NCBI GenBank assembly: GCA_947646015.1 | Contig: CANSEY010000012.1 | Coordinates: 1 to 64,000 of the forward strand | Reading direction: 5' to 3' | Origin: an uncultured Bacteroides sp. | Lineage (GTDB): Bacteria > Bacteroidota > Bacteroidia > Bacteroidales > Bacteroidaceae | Length of the DNA: 64,000 nucleotides | Shown: positions 15,807-25,243 of the stretch, piece after piece | Layout of the letters: each line of letters opens with the position of its first letter | Position numbering within the stretch: position 1 is the first letter of the stretch | Made by a program: the position numbers and the translations under genes | The notes under the pieces: model-generated | What the model was told of the DNA's origin: nothing | The model's input: the letters and a program-made list of their open reading frames with translations, nothing else | Databases searched by the model: none

Positions 15807-18800
15807 ATGCTGTTGAAAACAAGAATAATTATAAGTTGCTGTTTTATAAGCTTGTTAGCTTTCTTTGAAGAAGATTGTTATGCTTCACGGCCGGGGTCGA
15901 AAGAATGTGTGAAAGTTTCCTCTGCCAGTTTTACGGTAAGGGGGCGGGTCATCGATACCTATGGTGAACCACTTATCGGAGCGACAATCAGAGAGAAAGG
16001 CGGAGCGAATGGAACAGTGACAGATGTGGAGGGGAATTTCTTTTTATCCGTTCCGGATAGTGCTGTTCTGCAAATTTCTTTCGTAGGTTACGAGTCTCAG
16101 GAAGTCAGTGTAAAGGGTAGGTCAATGCTTGAAATATGTCTGAAAGAAAATATTCTGCTGCTTGACCACGTGATTGTAACTGCTTTGGGGCTTGAAAAGA
16201 AAGAATCCTCTTTGGCCTATGCCATGCAAAAGGTGAGGGGAGAAGAACTGAATCGTGTGAAAGAAGTGAATATGATCACGGCTTTGGCAGGAAAGGCAGC
16301 CGGTGTGCAGGTCAGCAAGAACTCTTCCGGCATGGGCGGATCGGCGAAAGTCAGTATCCGTGGGGTACGATCGGTGGCCGGTGATAATCAGCCTCTGTAC
16401 GTGATAGATGGTGTTCCCATGTTAAATTCTACTTCGGAACAGGCTTATTCGGCTATCGGCGGTACGGCAAATGCCGGTAACAGGGACGGAGGCAACGGTA
16501 TCTCAAATCTGAATCCGGAGGATGTGGAAAGTATCAGCATCCTGAAAGGAGCTCCTGCCGCAGCCTTGTATGGTAGCCAGGCGGCCAACGGAGTCATTCT
16601 TATTACTACAAAGAAAGGAAATACCGTAGGACGGAGGGATATTCATTTCTCTACCGGACTGACTTTTGAAAAGGCTTTCTCTCTGCCCGAAATGCAGAAC
16701 AGCTACGGAGTAAATGATGTAACAGACAGTTGGGGAGAAAAAGAAAATCTGACGGTTTACGATAATTTGGGTGACTTTTTCCGTACCGGACTGACGTCGA
16801 TCACTTCTGTATCCGTCAACTCCGGAAATGACAAGCTGCAAACATATTTCTCCTATGCCAACACCACCGGTCGCGGCATTCTGAATGAAAATAAACTCTC
16901 CAAACACAATATCAATCTGAGAGAGACCGCCGTCCTCTTCAACAGCAGGCTGAAACTGGACGGTAACGTGAATGTCATGAAGCAGACAGTGAAGAATAAA
17001 CCCGTATCGGGAGGCTTTTATATGAATCCGCTGGTAGGTCTATACCGCTTTCCTCGTGGCGAGGACTTGGCTTATTATAAAGATAACTATGAGCGTTATG
17101 ACGAGGACAGAAAGCTGAATACACAAAACTGGCATACTTTTACCGAAGACTTTGAACAGAATCCGTATTGGATACAAAACCGCATACAGAGTAAGGATGC
17201 ACGTATCCGCCTGCTCCTTTCCCTTTCTGCCAATTTGAAAGTCACTGATTGGCTGACACTTCAGGCTCGTGGCAATCTGGATTACTCAGCCGATAAACTG
17301 CGTCAGAAATTTTATGCCTCCACCGCTACGGCACTCTGTGGGATGAACGGGCGCTATATTGAAATGGATTATCAGGAAACGCAGATGTACGGAGATGTGA
17401 TGGCGATGGTCAAGAAGCAACTGAATGACTTCACATTGGATGTAGCCATTGGTGGCAGTATCAATGACAGAATCACTAACTCTACTCGCATTGATTCGAA
17501 GAATGCTTCGTTGAAATATGCCAATGTGTTTAATCTTGCCAATATCGTGATGAGCAGTTCTGCCAGTATCGATCAGAAAATAGATGCCCATTACCAACTG
17601 CAATCGGTCTTTGCGACGGCACAGATTGGCTATAAAGAAGGAGTCTTCCTTGATCTGACCGCACGTAACGACTGGTCGTCTACGCTGGCTTACACGAAGT
17701 ACGAGAAGAAAGGATTCTTTTATCCTTCCGTCGGTGTCTCTTTCCTTCCGGATAAGTGGGTAAAGATGCCCGAATGGGTTTCGTTCTCGAAGTTGCGCGG
17801 TGCTTATAGTATCGTTGGCAATGGGGTGCCTCCCTTTATCACCTATCCTGTTTCGTATGTGACTGCCGGTGGAGAGATACTGGCAAGCGATGCGGCCCCT
17901 TTCGCCGAGATGAAACCGGAGATGACGCATTCCGTTGAATTGGGTATAGAGTGGAAGTTTTTGCAGCACCGCCTCGGATTAAATTTGACCTATTACCATA
18001 CCGACACGTATGAGCAGTTTTTCAAACTGCCTGCGCTTGCGGGCGATAAGTATGCCTATCGATACGTCAACGCCGGAGATATCCGGAATCAGGGATGGGA
18101 GATAACGCTGGATGCCACTCCGGTACTGACCCCCGACTTCACGTGGAAGACCTCTCTCAACTTCTCTGCCAATAAGAACAAGATTGTAGAACTCCATGAA
18201 GAACTGAAAGAATTTGTTTACGGACCTACCAGCTTCTCGTCCAGTTATGCGATGAAACTAGTGAAAGGCGGCTCTATCGGCGATATTTACGGTAAAGCCT
18301 TTATACGTGATGAAGAAGGGCACATCGTTTATGGAACGGACGGAGACTATAAAGGACTTCCGTTGGTAGAAGGCGATGGAAATACTGTAAAGGTGGGCAA
18401 TGCCAATCCGGTCTTTATGTTGGGGTGGAATCATTCCTTCTCCTACAAAGGTTTCAGCCTTTACTTCCTGCTTGACTGGCGCTATGGAGGTGAAGTCCTT
18501 TCGCAGACCCAGGCGGAGATGGACCTCTATGGAGTATCGAAAGCGACGGCGCAAGCCCGTGATAAAGGATATGTTTCGCTGGAAGGCCGGCAAATAAGTG
18601 ATGTCAAAGGATTCTATAAAAATGTAGTGGGCGGACGCGCCGGCGTGACGGAATACTATATGTATGACGCTACCAACCTCCGTCTGCGGGAAGTATCGCT
18701 GAGTTATAGCTTCCCCCGAAAATGGGTACAGAAAACGAATTGTCTGAAAGACCTGCAACTTTCTTTTGTAGCCCGCAACCTTTGTTTTCTGTACAAGAAA

Positions 18801-18914
18801 GCGCCTTTCGATCCCGATCTGGTACTTTCTACAGGCAATGACAATCAGGGAATTGAAGTGTTCGGTATGCCTACCACCCGCAGTCTGGGCTTTACTTTGA
18901 CATGTGAATTTTAA
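15807..18914 (+). CDS. SusC/RagA family TonB-dependent outer-membrane transporter
   Basis: A 1035-residue outer-membrane protein. A signal peptide is followed by a carboxypeptidase-regulatory-like domain (VRGRVIDTYGEPLIGATI), a TonB-box region (VIVTALGLEKKESSLAYA), the plug (VSIRGVRSVAGDNQPLYVIDGVP) and the 22-strand barrel. It imports a solute captured by the SusD-like lipoprotein 17 bp downstream. The start at 15807 is preferred over an upstream in-frame TTG, which lies within the promoter. Next to a Tsx-like protein and a nucleobase permease it may carry nucleosides or nucleobases rather than glycans; this is inferred from context. Confidence 0.93.
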   Translation: MLLKTRIIISCCFISLLAFFEEDCYASRPGSKECVKVSSASFTVRGRVIDTYGEPLIGATIREKGGANGTVTDVEGNFFLSVPDSAVLQISFVGYESQEVSVKGRSMLEICLKENILLLDHVIVTALGLEKKESSLAYAMQKVRGEELNRVKEVNMITALAGKAAGVQVSKNSSGMGGSAKVSIRGVRSVAGDNQPLYVIDGVPMLNSTSEQAYSAIGGTANAGNRDGGNGISNLNPEDVESISILKGAPAAALYGSQAANGVILITTKKGNTVGRRDIHFSTGLTFEKAFSLPEMQNSYGVNDVTDSWGEKENLTVYDNLGDFFRTGLTSITSVSVNSGNDKLQTYFSYANTTGRGILNENKLSKHNINLRETAVLFNSRLKLDGNVNVMKQTVKNKPVSGGFYMNPLVGLYRFPRGEDLAYYKDNYERYDEDRKLNTQNWHTFTEDFEQNPYWIQNRIQSKDARIRLLLSLSANLKVTDWLTLQARGNLDYSADKLRQKFYASTATALCGMNGRYIEMDYQETQMYGDVMAMVKKQLNDFTLDVAIGGSINDRITNSTRIDSKNASLKYANVFNLANIVMSSSASIDQKIDAHYQLQSVFATAQIGYKEGVFLDLTARNDWSSTLAYTKYEKKGFFYPSVGVSFLPDKWVKMPEWVSFSKLRGAYSIVGNGVPPFITYPVSYVTAGGEILASDAAPFAEMKPEMTHSVELGIEWKFLQHRLGLNLTYYHTDTYEQFFKLPALAGDKYAYRYVNAGDIRNQGWEITLDATPVLTPDFTWKTSLNFSANKNKIVELHEELKEFVYGPTSFSSSYAMKLVKGGSIGDIYGKAFIRDEEGHIVYGTDGDYKGLPLVEGDGNTVKVGNANPVFMLGWNHSFSYKGFSLYFLLDWRYGGEVLSQTQAEMDLYGVSKATAQARDKGYVSLEGRQISDVKGFYKNVVGGRAGVTEYYMYDATNLRLREVSLSYSFPRKWVQKTNCLKDLQLSFVARNLCFLYKKAPFDPDLVLSTGNDNQGIEVFGMPTTRSLGFTLTCEF

Positions 18915-18931
18915 GAGCAGGAGGGAAGATG

Positions 18932-20527
18932 ATGAAGAAAAAACATATTTATATATACTTGCTGGGGATGCTGCTGTTTTCTGTTGGTTGTACAGGAAAA
19001 TTCCGTGAATTTAATACCGACCAGTCGGGAATTACGGACGATGATTTGCTGATTGACGACAATGGCTTCGGTATTCGTCTGGGGATTATCCAGCAAGGCA
19101 TCTATTTTAACTACGATTTCGGTAAAGGCAAGAACTGGCCTTTCCAGTTGATACAGAATCTGAACGCGGATATGTTCTCCGGTTATATGCACGACGGCAA
19201 ACCCTTGAACGGAGGTACGCATAACTCGGATTATAATATGCAGGATGGCTGGAACAGCGCCATGTGGACACATATGTATTCGTATATCTTTCCACAAATC
19301 TACCAGTCGGAGAATGCCACCCGTGATACGGAACCTGCCTTGTTCGGCATTACCAAAGTGCTGAAAGTGGAAGTCATGCACCGTGTGACAGATTATTACG
19401 GCCCTGTTATTTATAAGAATTTCGCGAATGCCCAGAATCAATATCGCCCTGATACGCAGAAAGAAGTCTACTATGAGTTCTTTAATGAACTCGATTCGGC
19501 TGTTGTCTCTCTTGCCGATTATATAGACAAGAAGCCCGACTCCAATGGATTCACCCGCTTTGATATCTTGCTGGATGGTCAATATTCCTCCTGGATCAAG
19601 TTTGCCAATTCGTTGCGTATGCGTCTGGCAATGCGTATTTCTGCGGTTGATCCGGATAAGGCACGCGCCGAGTTCCGGAAGGGACTGGAAAATGAATTTG
19701 GTGTCTTTGAAGCGGAAGCTGAACGGGTAGCAGTCTCTACGAAATCCGGATTCACGAACCCGTTGGGAGAGCTCAACCGGGTATGGAATGAAACTTATAT
19801 GAGCGCTGCAATGGAATCTATTCTGACAGGCTACGATGATCCCCGATTGAAAGTTTACTTTGAAACCTGTACCGACAAGGCGTATGCAGGAGAGTACCGC
19901 GGCATCCGTCAGGGAACCTGCTTTGCGCACAATCATTATGCAGGCTTATCCAAATTGTCCGTCGATCAGAGTACGGATGCCCCTTTGATGAGCTCCGCCG
20001 AAGTCTGGTTTCTCCGTGCCGAAGCTGCTTTGCGCGGATGGATTCCGGAAGATGAAGAAGAATGTTATCTGAACGGAATAAAGGCGTCTCTTCATCAACA
20101 CGGCATTTATCAGATGGACGATTATCTGAACAGTGAGCGGACGGCTGCCGATTTCATCGACACACAAGACTCCGAAAATAACATTCCTGCCCGTTGCCGG
20201 GTTTCTCCTAAATGGAATCCCGCAGACGACAAGGAAATAAAGCTGGAAAAGATCATTACGCAGAAATGGATTGCCTTATTCCCGGAAGGTTGCGAGGCAT
20301 GGGCGGAACAGCGCCGCACGGGATATCCCCGCCTGTTTCCGGTACGCTTCAACCATAGCAAGAACGGATGTATTGACACAGAGACAATGGTACGTCGTCT
20401 CAACTTTCCCGGTACGCTGCAAACCGAAGACAGAGAGCAATACCTGGCTCTTGTGGAGGCTTTGGGCGGACCCGATCATGGAGGAACCCGATTGTGGTGG
20501 GATAAAGGAAATAATAGTCTGGATTAA
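18932..20527 (+). CDS. SusD-like outer-membrane lipoprotein
   Basis: A 531-residue lipoprotein with lipobox FSVGC (Cys20). The long TPR-type helical body, the early FREFNTDQSGITDDDL and the mid-region YYGPVIYKNF fit the SusD-like_2 group. It caps the neighbouring SusC barrel and binds substrate at the cell surface. An ATG one codon earlier (18929) is equally possible. It is in an operon with SusC. A tryptophan pair near the C-terminus (RLWWDKG) is conserved-looking but its role is unknown. Confidence 0.9.
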   Translation: MKKKHIYIYLLGMLLFSVGCTGKFREFNTDQSGITDDDLLIDDNGFGIRLGIIQQGIYFNYDFGKGKNWPFQLIQNLNADMFSGYMHDGKPLNGGTHNSDYNMQDGWNSAMWTHMYSYIFPQIYQSENATRDTEPALFGITKVLKVEVMHRVTDYYGPVIYKNFANAQNQYRPDTQKEVYYEFFNELDSAVVSLADYIDKKPDSNGFTRFDILLDGQYSSWIKFANSLRMRLAMRISAVDPDKARAEFRKGLENEFGVFEAEAERVAVSTKSGFTNPLGELNRVWNETYMSAAMESILTGYDDPRLKVYFETCTDKAYAGEYRGIRQGTCFAHNHYAGLSKLSVDQSTDAPLMSSAEVWFLRAEAALRGWIPEDEEECYLNGIKASLHQHGIYQMDDYLNSERTAADFIDTQDSENNIPARCRVSPKWNPADDKEIKLEKIITQKWIALFPEGCEAWAEQRRTGYPRLFPVRFNHSKNGCIDTETMVRRLNFPGTLQTEDREQYLALVEALGGPDHGGTRLWWDKGNNSLD

Positions 20528-20567
20528 AATTTTAGTGTCGGAATGTGAATATATGTATAGGTTTAGC

Positions 20568-20575
20568 TATTTTTG
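20568..20575 (+). promoter_or_regulatory. -7 promoter box for the DUF5020 gene
   Basis: TATTTTTG, 24 bp before the chosen ATG at 20600. The surrounding bases (GCTATTTTTGCAC) repeat those at the SusC promoter (15767-15779), which suggests related control of both units. Confidence 0.5.
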
Positions 20576-20599
20576 CACCTTCATTTAAACACATTTGTC

Positions 20600-21307
20600 A
20601 TGAAAAAGATCATTTCTGCTCTTTTCCTATGTATGCTGTTTTCTGCCGTACCGGAATTGCAGGCACAAAACATTCAGTTACATTATGATTTCGGACGTTC
20701 CCTGTATGATAAAGACTTGAAAGGACGCCCGCTGTTGACCTCCACTGTCGAGAAGTTTCATCCCGACAACTGGGGAAGTACCTACTTCTTTATCGATATG
20801 GACTATACGTCCGAAGGAGTCGCTTCCGCTTACTGGGAGATAGCCCGTGAACTGAAATTCTGGAAAGGTCCTTTCTCCGCCCATCTCGAATACAATGGCG
20901 GACTGGCGAAAGGATTTTCCTACAACAACGCTTACCTGGCGGGAGCCACCTATACCTATAATAACGCTTCTTTCTCCAGAGGCTTCACATTGACAGCCAT
21001 GTACAAATATATACAAAAGCACCCATCCCCGAATAACTTCCAGTTGACAGGAACATGGTACATGAACTTTTGCAAGGATTTGCTCACCTTCTCCGGTTTT
21101 GCCGACTGGTGGCGTGAAGAAACCAAGTATGGAAAAACCATCTTCCTCTCCGAACCGCAATTCTGGGTAAACCTGAACCGCATCAAGGGAGTGAATAAAA
21201 ACTTTAACCTGAGTGTCGGTTCTGAAGTGGAACTGAGCAATAACTTCGGTGGTCGTGACGGCTTCTATGTAATTCCGACACTGGCTTTGAAGTGGACGCT
21301 GAACTAA
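20600..21307 (+). CDS. DUF5020 family outer-membrane protein (Tsx-like)
   Basis: A 235-residue protein with a signal peptide ending LQAQN and a beta-rich body of alternating aromatic strands closing with a terminal-phenylalanine-like strand (ALKWTLN). DUF5020 proteins are thought to resemble the nucleoside channel Tsx. With the NCS2 permease 58 bp downstream and SusCD upstream, a role in outer-membrane passage of nucleosides or bases is reasonable but inferred. The start at 20600 is preferred because an earlier in-frame ATG (20573) lies inside the -7 box. Confidence 0.78.
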   Translation: MKKIISALFLCMLFSAVPELQAQNIQLHYDFGRSLYDKDLKGRPLLTSTVEKFHPDNWGSTYFFIDMDYTSEGVASAYWEIARELKFWKGPFSAHLEYNGGLAKGFSYNNAYLAGATYTYNNASFSRGFTLTAMYKYIQKHPSPNNFQLTGTWYMNFCKDLLTFSGFADWWREETKYGKTIFLSEPQFWVNLNRIKGVNKNFNLSVGSEVELSNNFGGRDGFYVIPTLALKWTLN

Positions 21308-21365
21308 ACTTCGAAGTACAAAATTCCCCAGTGGATATACATCAATTATTGAATAAAAATATCGA

Positions 21366-22676
21366 ATGAAAACAGATTTGATCTATGGCGTAGAAGACCG
21401 CCCCCCATTTAAAGATGCCCTGTTTGCTGCCTTGCAACATCTGTTGGCTATCTTTGTAGCCATCATTACACCTCCTCTTATCATTGCGAGCGCACTGAAG
21501 CTGGATGTTGAAAAAACAAGCTTTCTGGTATCTATGTCCCTTTTTGCTTCGGGGGTATCTACGTTTATACAATGCCGTCGTATCGGCCCGATAGGAGCGA
21601 AGCTGCTCTGTATCCAAGGTACCAGTTTCTCCTTTATCGGTCCTATCATAGCGACCGGATTAGTAGGCGGACTTCCGTTGATATTCGGCTCCTGTATAGC
21701 TGCCGCACCTATTGAAATGGTCGTCAGCCGTACCTTCAAGTATCTTCGCAATATCATCACCCCGCTAGTGTCCGGCATTGTCGTACTACTGATCGGATTG
21801 AGTCTGATCAAAGTCGGTATCGTTTCCTGTGGCGGCGGATATGGCGCGATGGACGACGGCTCCTTCGGTTCGTGGGAAAATCTGTCCATTGCTGCACTCG
21901 TATTGTTGAGCGTCTTGTTTTTCAATCGCTGCAAAAACAAATACCTGCGCATGAGTTCCATCGTGTTCGGCCTTTGTCTGGGTTATGGATTGGCTTTCGC
22001 CCTGGGAAAAGTAAATATGAGCGCACTAAATGTCGAGATGCTGATGAGTTTCAACATCCCGCAACCTTTTAAATACGGTATTGATTTTAATATCTCTTCA
22101 TTTATCGCCATTGGCCTGGTCTATCTGATCACTGCCATTGAAGCCACAGGTGATGTGACAGCCAACTCCATGATTTCCGGACTTCCGATTGAAGGTGATT
22201 CTTATCTGAAACGTGTTTCCGGCGGTGTGATGGCAGATGGCTTCAACTCTCTTTTAGCAGGTATATTCAACTCCTTCCCGAACTCCATCTTCGCACAGAA
22301 TAACGGTATCATCCAATTAACAGGAGTTGCCAGCCGCTATGTAGGCTATTATATTGCCGCTATGCTCGTTCTGCTGGGATTATTCCCCATTGTAGGAGCT
22401 ATATTCTCTCTGATGCCCGATCCGGTACTGGGAGGCGCCACCTTATTAATGTTCGGTACAGTAGCGGCAGCAGGTATCCGCATCGTTTCCTCACAGGAAA
22501 TAGGCCGCAAAGAAACCCTAGTCTTAGCAGTCAGCCTATCTTTAGGTTTGGGTGTGGAACTAATGCCGGACGTATTAAAACAAGCTCCAGAGGCGATTCG
22601 AAGTATTTTCTCTTCAGGAATCACCACCGGAGGTTTAACTGCAATTGTTGCTAATATGGTAATTAGAGTGAAGTAA
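21366..22676 (+). CDS. NCS2 family nucleobase:cation symporter (xanthine/uracil permease type)
   Basis: A 436-residue inner-membrane transporter with about 14 helices. The opening LQHLLAIFVAIITPPLIIASAL and the QGTSFSFIGP segment are NCS2 hallmarks, and the helix-8 motif ITAIEATGDVTANS carries the conserved glutamate that binds the base; the short NQ-type motif near helix 10 is AQNNGIIQLTG. It imports purine or pyrimidine bases with a cation. The TAA stop is the first unit of a 7-bp repeat array. Confidence 0.92.
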   Translation: MKTDLIYGVEDRPPFKDALFAALQHLLAIFVAIITPPLIIASALKLDVEKTSFLVSMSLFASGVSTFIQCRRIGPIGAKLLCIQGTSFSFIGPIIATGLVGGLPLIFGSCIAAAPIEMVVSRTFKYLRNIITPLVSGIVVLLIGLSLIKVGIVSCGGGYGAMDDGSFGSWENLSIAALVLLSVLFFNRCKNKYLRMSSIVFGLCLGYGLAFALGKVNMSALNVEMLMSFNIPQPFKYGIDFNISSFIAIGLVYLITAIEATGDVTANSMISGLPIEGDSYLKRVSGGVMADGFNSLLAGIFNSFPNSIFAQNNGIIQLTGVASRYVGYYIAAMLVLLGLFPIVGAIFSLMPDPVLGGATLLMFGTVAAAGIRIVSSQEIGRKETLVLAVSLSLGLGVELMPDVLKQAPEAIRSIFSSGITTGGLTAIVANMVIRVK

Positions 22677-22708
22677 TAAGTAATAGGTAATAAGTAATAG
22701 GTATTAAG
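22674..22708 (+). repeat. Heptamer repeat array starting at the permease stop codon
   Basis: Five 7-bp units: TAATAAG, TAATAGG, TAATAAG, TAATAGG, TATTAAG. The first unit supplies the TAA stop. The array pairs with the inverted array at 22739-22772. Confidence 0.85.
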
Positions 22709-22738
22709 CCATGCGGATAAACTAACCAGTAGCTACGG

Positions 22739-22772
22739 TTATTACTTATTACCTAATACCTATTACTTATTT
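22739..22772 (-). repeat. Heptamer repeat array overlapping the end of the KamA-type gene
   Basis: On the minus strand the units ATAAG, TAATAGG, TATTAGG, TAATAAG run in 7-bp register. They encode the last residues (ISNRY) and the TAG stop of the KamA-type protein. With 22674-22708 they form an inverted pair of about 34-bp arms around a 30-bp loop, probably acting as a bidirectional terminator. Confidence 0.8.
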
Positions 22773-24915
22773 CTAAATTACTCATTTTATCTGTAATCTG
22801 AAAGGGGAAATCTGGATACTCGTAGAGGCTGAAACGAGGTTCGGTTTCCCCTTTCGTATAGCTCCAGATAGAAGCATAGTCTTCCGGGTCTTCACCCATC
22901 TTGCTGAGTTGGCGTAGATAAGCTGCCAGTGATTTATTCTCTACGATATAGATTTGTCCCATCTGATCGATAATAGGGCTATGGTGACGGGTACCGTCAT
23001 GTTCGAAGCGAAGAATTCGTTTGCCTTCCTCAGTCAATCCTACCAGTTGGAAAGTCATACTCTTGCCGATAGCAGGCAGATTCAGTACACTGCGGTCGGT
23101 AGCAAGGAAAGGCAGATGATGCTTTCTCATGAACCGTCTTATTTGTTTGGCGGTGTCAGCATCTTCTTTCGGGTTTTCTTCATTTATACCTGTACTGATT
23201 TTGGTTTCCAGTATCTTATACAATTCTTCCGCCTGTTCCGGAGTCATCTGTCCGTAAATCTTCTCCTCCTGCTGCTCCTGCATTGAGCGGCTGTTGGGTG
23301 CAAACACCGCATAATTCTCATTAAATCCCTTCACCGAGAACGTATAATAACATACCACTCCCAGTGAATTGAGTACTTGGCGAAGCCGCGTAGTATGTCC
23401 TCTGCGTGAAGCGGCCACCGTATATACCAACTGGTTCGTAATAATCCATCCGGCAGAAAGAATTTTCCGAATCGCCTCTTTTGCTTCGGGCGTCACCTCC
23501 AGTGGTGTCTGAAAATGGGTCTGAATGATAAACTGCTTGACGCCAACAGCCGAAGCCTTTTCCTTAAACTCCCGCAAAATGTCAACCAACTCGTCATTAA
23601 TACGCATCGGCAAATAAGCCAATAAACGAGAACCCAGTCTCACCCGTTGCAATTCCGCATATTTCTCACCTTCCGGACGTTCAAGATTCGCTCTTTGCTT
23701 GCGTACCGCCATACGATACACTGCTTCTAATATATTTCTCAACGTCTTATTCTGACTCATCAGCGCATCGCCTCCCGTAATCAGAATATCGCGTAACTGT
23801 GTATCCTGTTCAAAATAGGTCATCAACCGTCGCAACTTACTGTCCCACGACTCCTTCGGTCGTAACGTCTCAAATTCAAAATTCAGCCGTTCACTCTGAA
23901 AGTCATACATACGCTGGCAAGATGCACAAAGCCCTCCACAAGCCCGTCCCATCGTATCAGGAATAAGGATAGCCACCTCCGGATACCGTCGGTGAATATT
24001 ATGTCCGTCCGGCAAGAGCCATCCGGCAGCATTCGGCTTTCCTGCCTCCACAATATCTTCCTTCTCCCATGCACGAATATTGCCATACGTCTCCACTAAT
24101 CGTGGCGAATAAAGTATATAACTCCGAATCGCTTCATCATTATACCCATACCCCGTCACATTCAGCAACGACAAATAATAAGGCGTAGCAAAGAACGGCA
24201 TTCCCTTTTTACGTGCCCGATTCAGCAAATACATCGTCTCCGACGAAAGTGAATTTCCTAAAAAGCGATTCAACTCAGCCGGACTTTTCACAGCCATCGA
24301 CAAATGAAAGCGGAAATCTCCCCACCATTTGCTTACCAACTGATACTTCTCCTCATAACTCATCCCTTCCTCAAAATGAAACCGCACCGAAGGCTTCGAC
24401 TTCCGGTTCTCAATCTTCTGAATCAGCAGATGCAGCATCCGTTCCTTATTCTCATCACGCATCTCCCGCACTTCCTCATCCAATCCGGTATCCCACCGGT
24501 CATTCCGGCTCTTGATGCGCTGCGGAGACGGCAAAGGAACACTTTCCCCTTGCAAACGTTTGAACAACTGGAACAATTCTAGAAACAAATCCGTCGGCAT
24601 CTCTATATTCTCCAACTTCTCTGTCAGAAACTGATAAAGCAACCGTATCGTCTGTACCGAAATATCCTGTCCCGTAGACAGTTCATGAACATCCTGTCCA
24701 TCATACTGGAGTAAGAGTCGAATTTGCTCCCTTGCCTCTTCCGCAACCTCATTAACCATCCCGCAACTATCCAGATGTTTTAGCAGACCAGCCTTAAAGT
24801 CCTCCACTGTCGGACTCACCGCCGCCATCTCCACCAACTCCGGCATCTCCTGCGTGTAGATTTGTTTCAACTGCGAAAAAGTAAGTACAAGCATTTTCTT
24901 TTGTTTCATAAGCAT
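22753..24915 (-). CDS. KamA family radical SAM protein (lysine 2,3-aminomutase-like), long form
   Basis: A 720-residue protein, much longer than standard lysine 2,3-aminomutase (about 415 residues). The first 230 or so residues are a charged helical extension without recognised motif. The radical SAM cysteines are CGGLCASC near residue 325. TGGDALM follows as the SAM glycine motif, and an aminomutase-like barrel leads to the PLP-binding region. Family members move an amino group between lysine carbons using PLP and SAM; activity of the long Bacteroides form is not certain. Starts at 24915 or 24909 are both possible. Confidence 0.82.
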   Translation of the reverse strand: MLMKQKKMLVLTFSQLKQIYTQEMPELVEMAAVSPTVEDFKAGLLKHLDSCGMVNEVAEEAREQIRLLLQYDGQDVHELSTGQDISVQTIRLLYQFLTEKLENIEMPTDLFLELFQLFKRLQGESVPLPSPQRIKSRNDRWDTGLDEEVREMRDENKERMLHLLIQKIENRKSKPSVRFHFEEGMSYEEKYQLVSKWWGDFRFHLSMAVKSPAELNRFLGNSLSSETMYLLNRARKKGMPFFATPYYLSLLNVTGYGYNDEAIRSYILYSPRLVETYGNIRAWEKEDIVEAGKPNAAGWLLPDGHNIHRRYPEVAILIPDTMGRACGGLCASCQRMYDFQSERLNFEFETLRPKESWDSKLRRLMTYFEQDTQLRDILITGGDALMSQNKTLRNILEAVYRMAVRKQRANLERPEGEKYAELQRVRLGSRLLAYLPMRINDELVDILREFKEKASAVGVKQFIIQTHFQTPLEVTPEAKEAIRKILSAGWIITNQLVYTVAASRRGHTTRLRQVLNSLGVVCYYTFSVKGFNENYAVFAPNSRSMQEQQEEKIYGQMTPEQAEELYKILETKISTGINEENPKEDADTAKQIRRFMRKHHLPFLATDRSVLNLPAIGKSMTFQLVGLTEEGKRILRFEHDGTRHHSPIIDQMGQIYIVENKSLAAYLRQLSKMGEDPEDYASIWSYTKGETEPRFSLYEYPDFPFQITDKMSNLEISNRY

Positions 24916-24963
24916 CCTCTATATTATTATATTATTTATTGATTAGTAACGACCTATCCCTCC

Positions 24964-25156
24964 GCAAGGTTCCCCCGGCCTCGACTGCCCGGCGTCAAGC
25001 GCAGGTCTTATTTACGGCGTTAAAAAGGGCAGACTGTTTGAGCGAAGCGAGTTTCTGCCCTTTAGCCGGAAATAAGACCGGAGTAGCCGGGCAGGCGCAG
25101 CCTTGATTTTTTCTTTTTGGTACTTTTTCTTTTGCATCAAGGCAAAAGAAAAAGTA
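24964..25156. repeat. Highly folded intergenic element with nested hairpins
   Basis: Nested complementary blocks: CAAGG/CCTTG (24964-24968 and 25101-25105), CTGCCCGGC/GCCGGGCAG (24985-24993 and 25086-25094), GGTCTTATTT/AAATAAGACC (25004-25013 and 25070-25079), AAAGGGCAGA/TCTGCCCTTT (25024-25033 and 25054-25063). A second perfect 15-bp hairpin (25121-25135 with 25142-25156, starting TACTTTTTC) follows. The element is more GC-rich than its surroundings. It looks like the REP-like intergenic repeats I recall from Bacteroides chromosomes; copy number cannot be seen here. Confidence 0.7.
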
Positions 25157-25171
25157 CATAAAGATAATAAA

Positions 25172-25200
25172 AAAAGCGGAAGTATGCCACTCCCGCTTTT
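25172..25200 (-). terminator. Terminator of the 210-residue hypothetical gene
   Basis: A 12-bp stem with one mismatch (25172-25183 with 25189-25200) around ATGCC. On the minus strand it ends in a T-rich tail (TTTTTTATTATC), 44 bp after the stop codon. Confidence 0.8.
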
Positions 25201-25243
25201 CCTGCTATGCTATTCTTTACGATTTTCTAACATTTACGCGATC

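Noticed and set aside
18911-19936. 341-residue minus-strand ORF opposite the SusD-like gene
   Set aside because: Long only because of codon bias on the coding strand; SusD features are clear on the plus strand.
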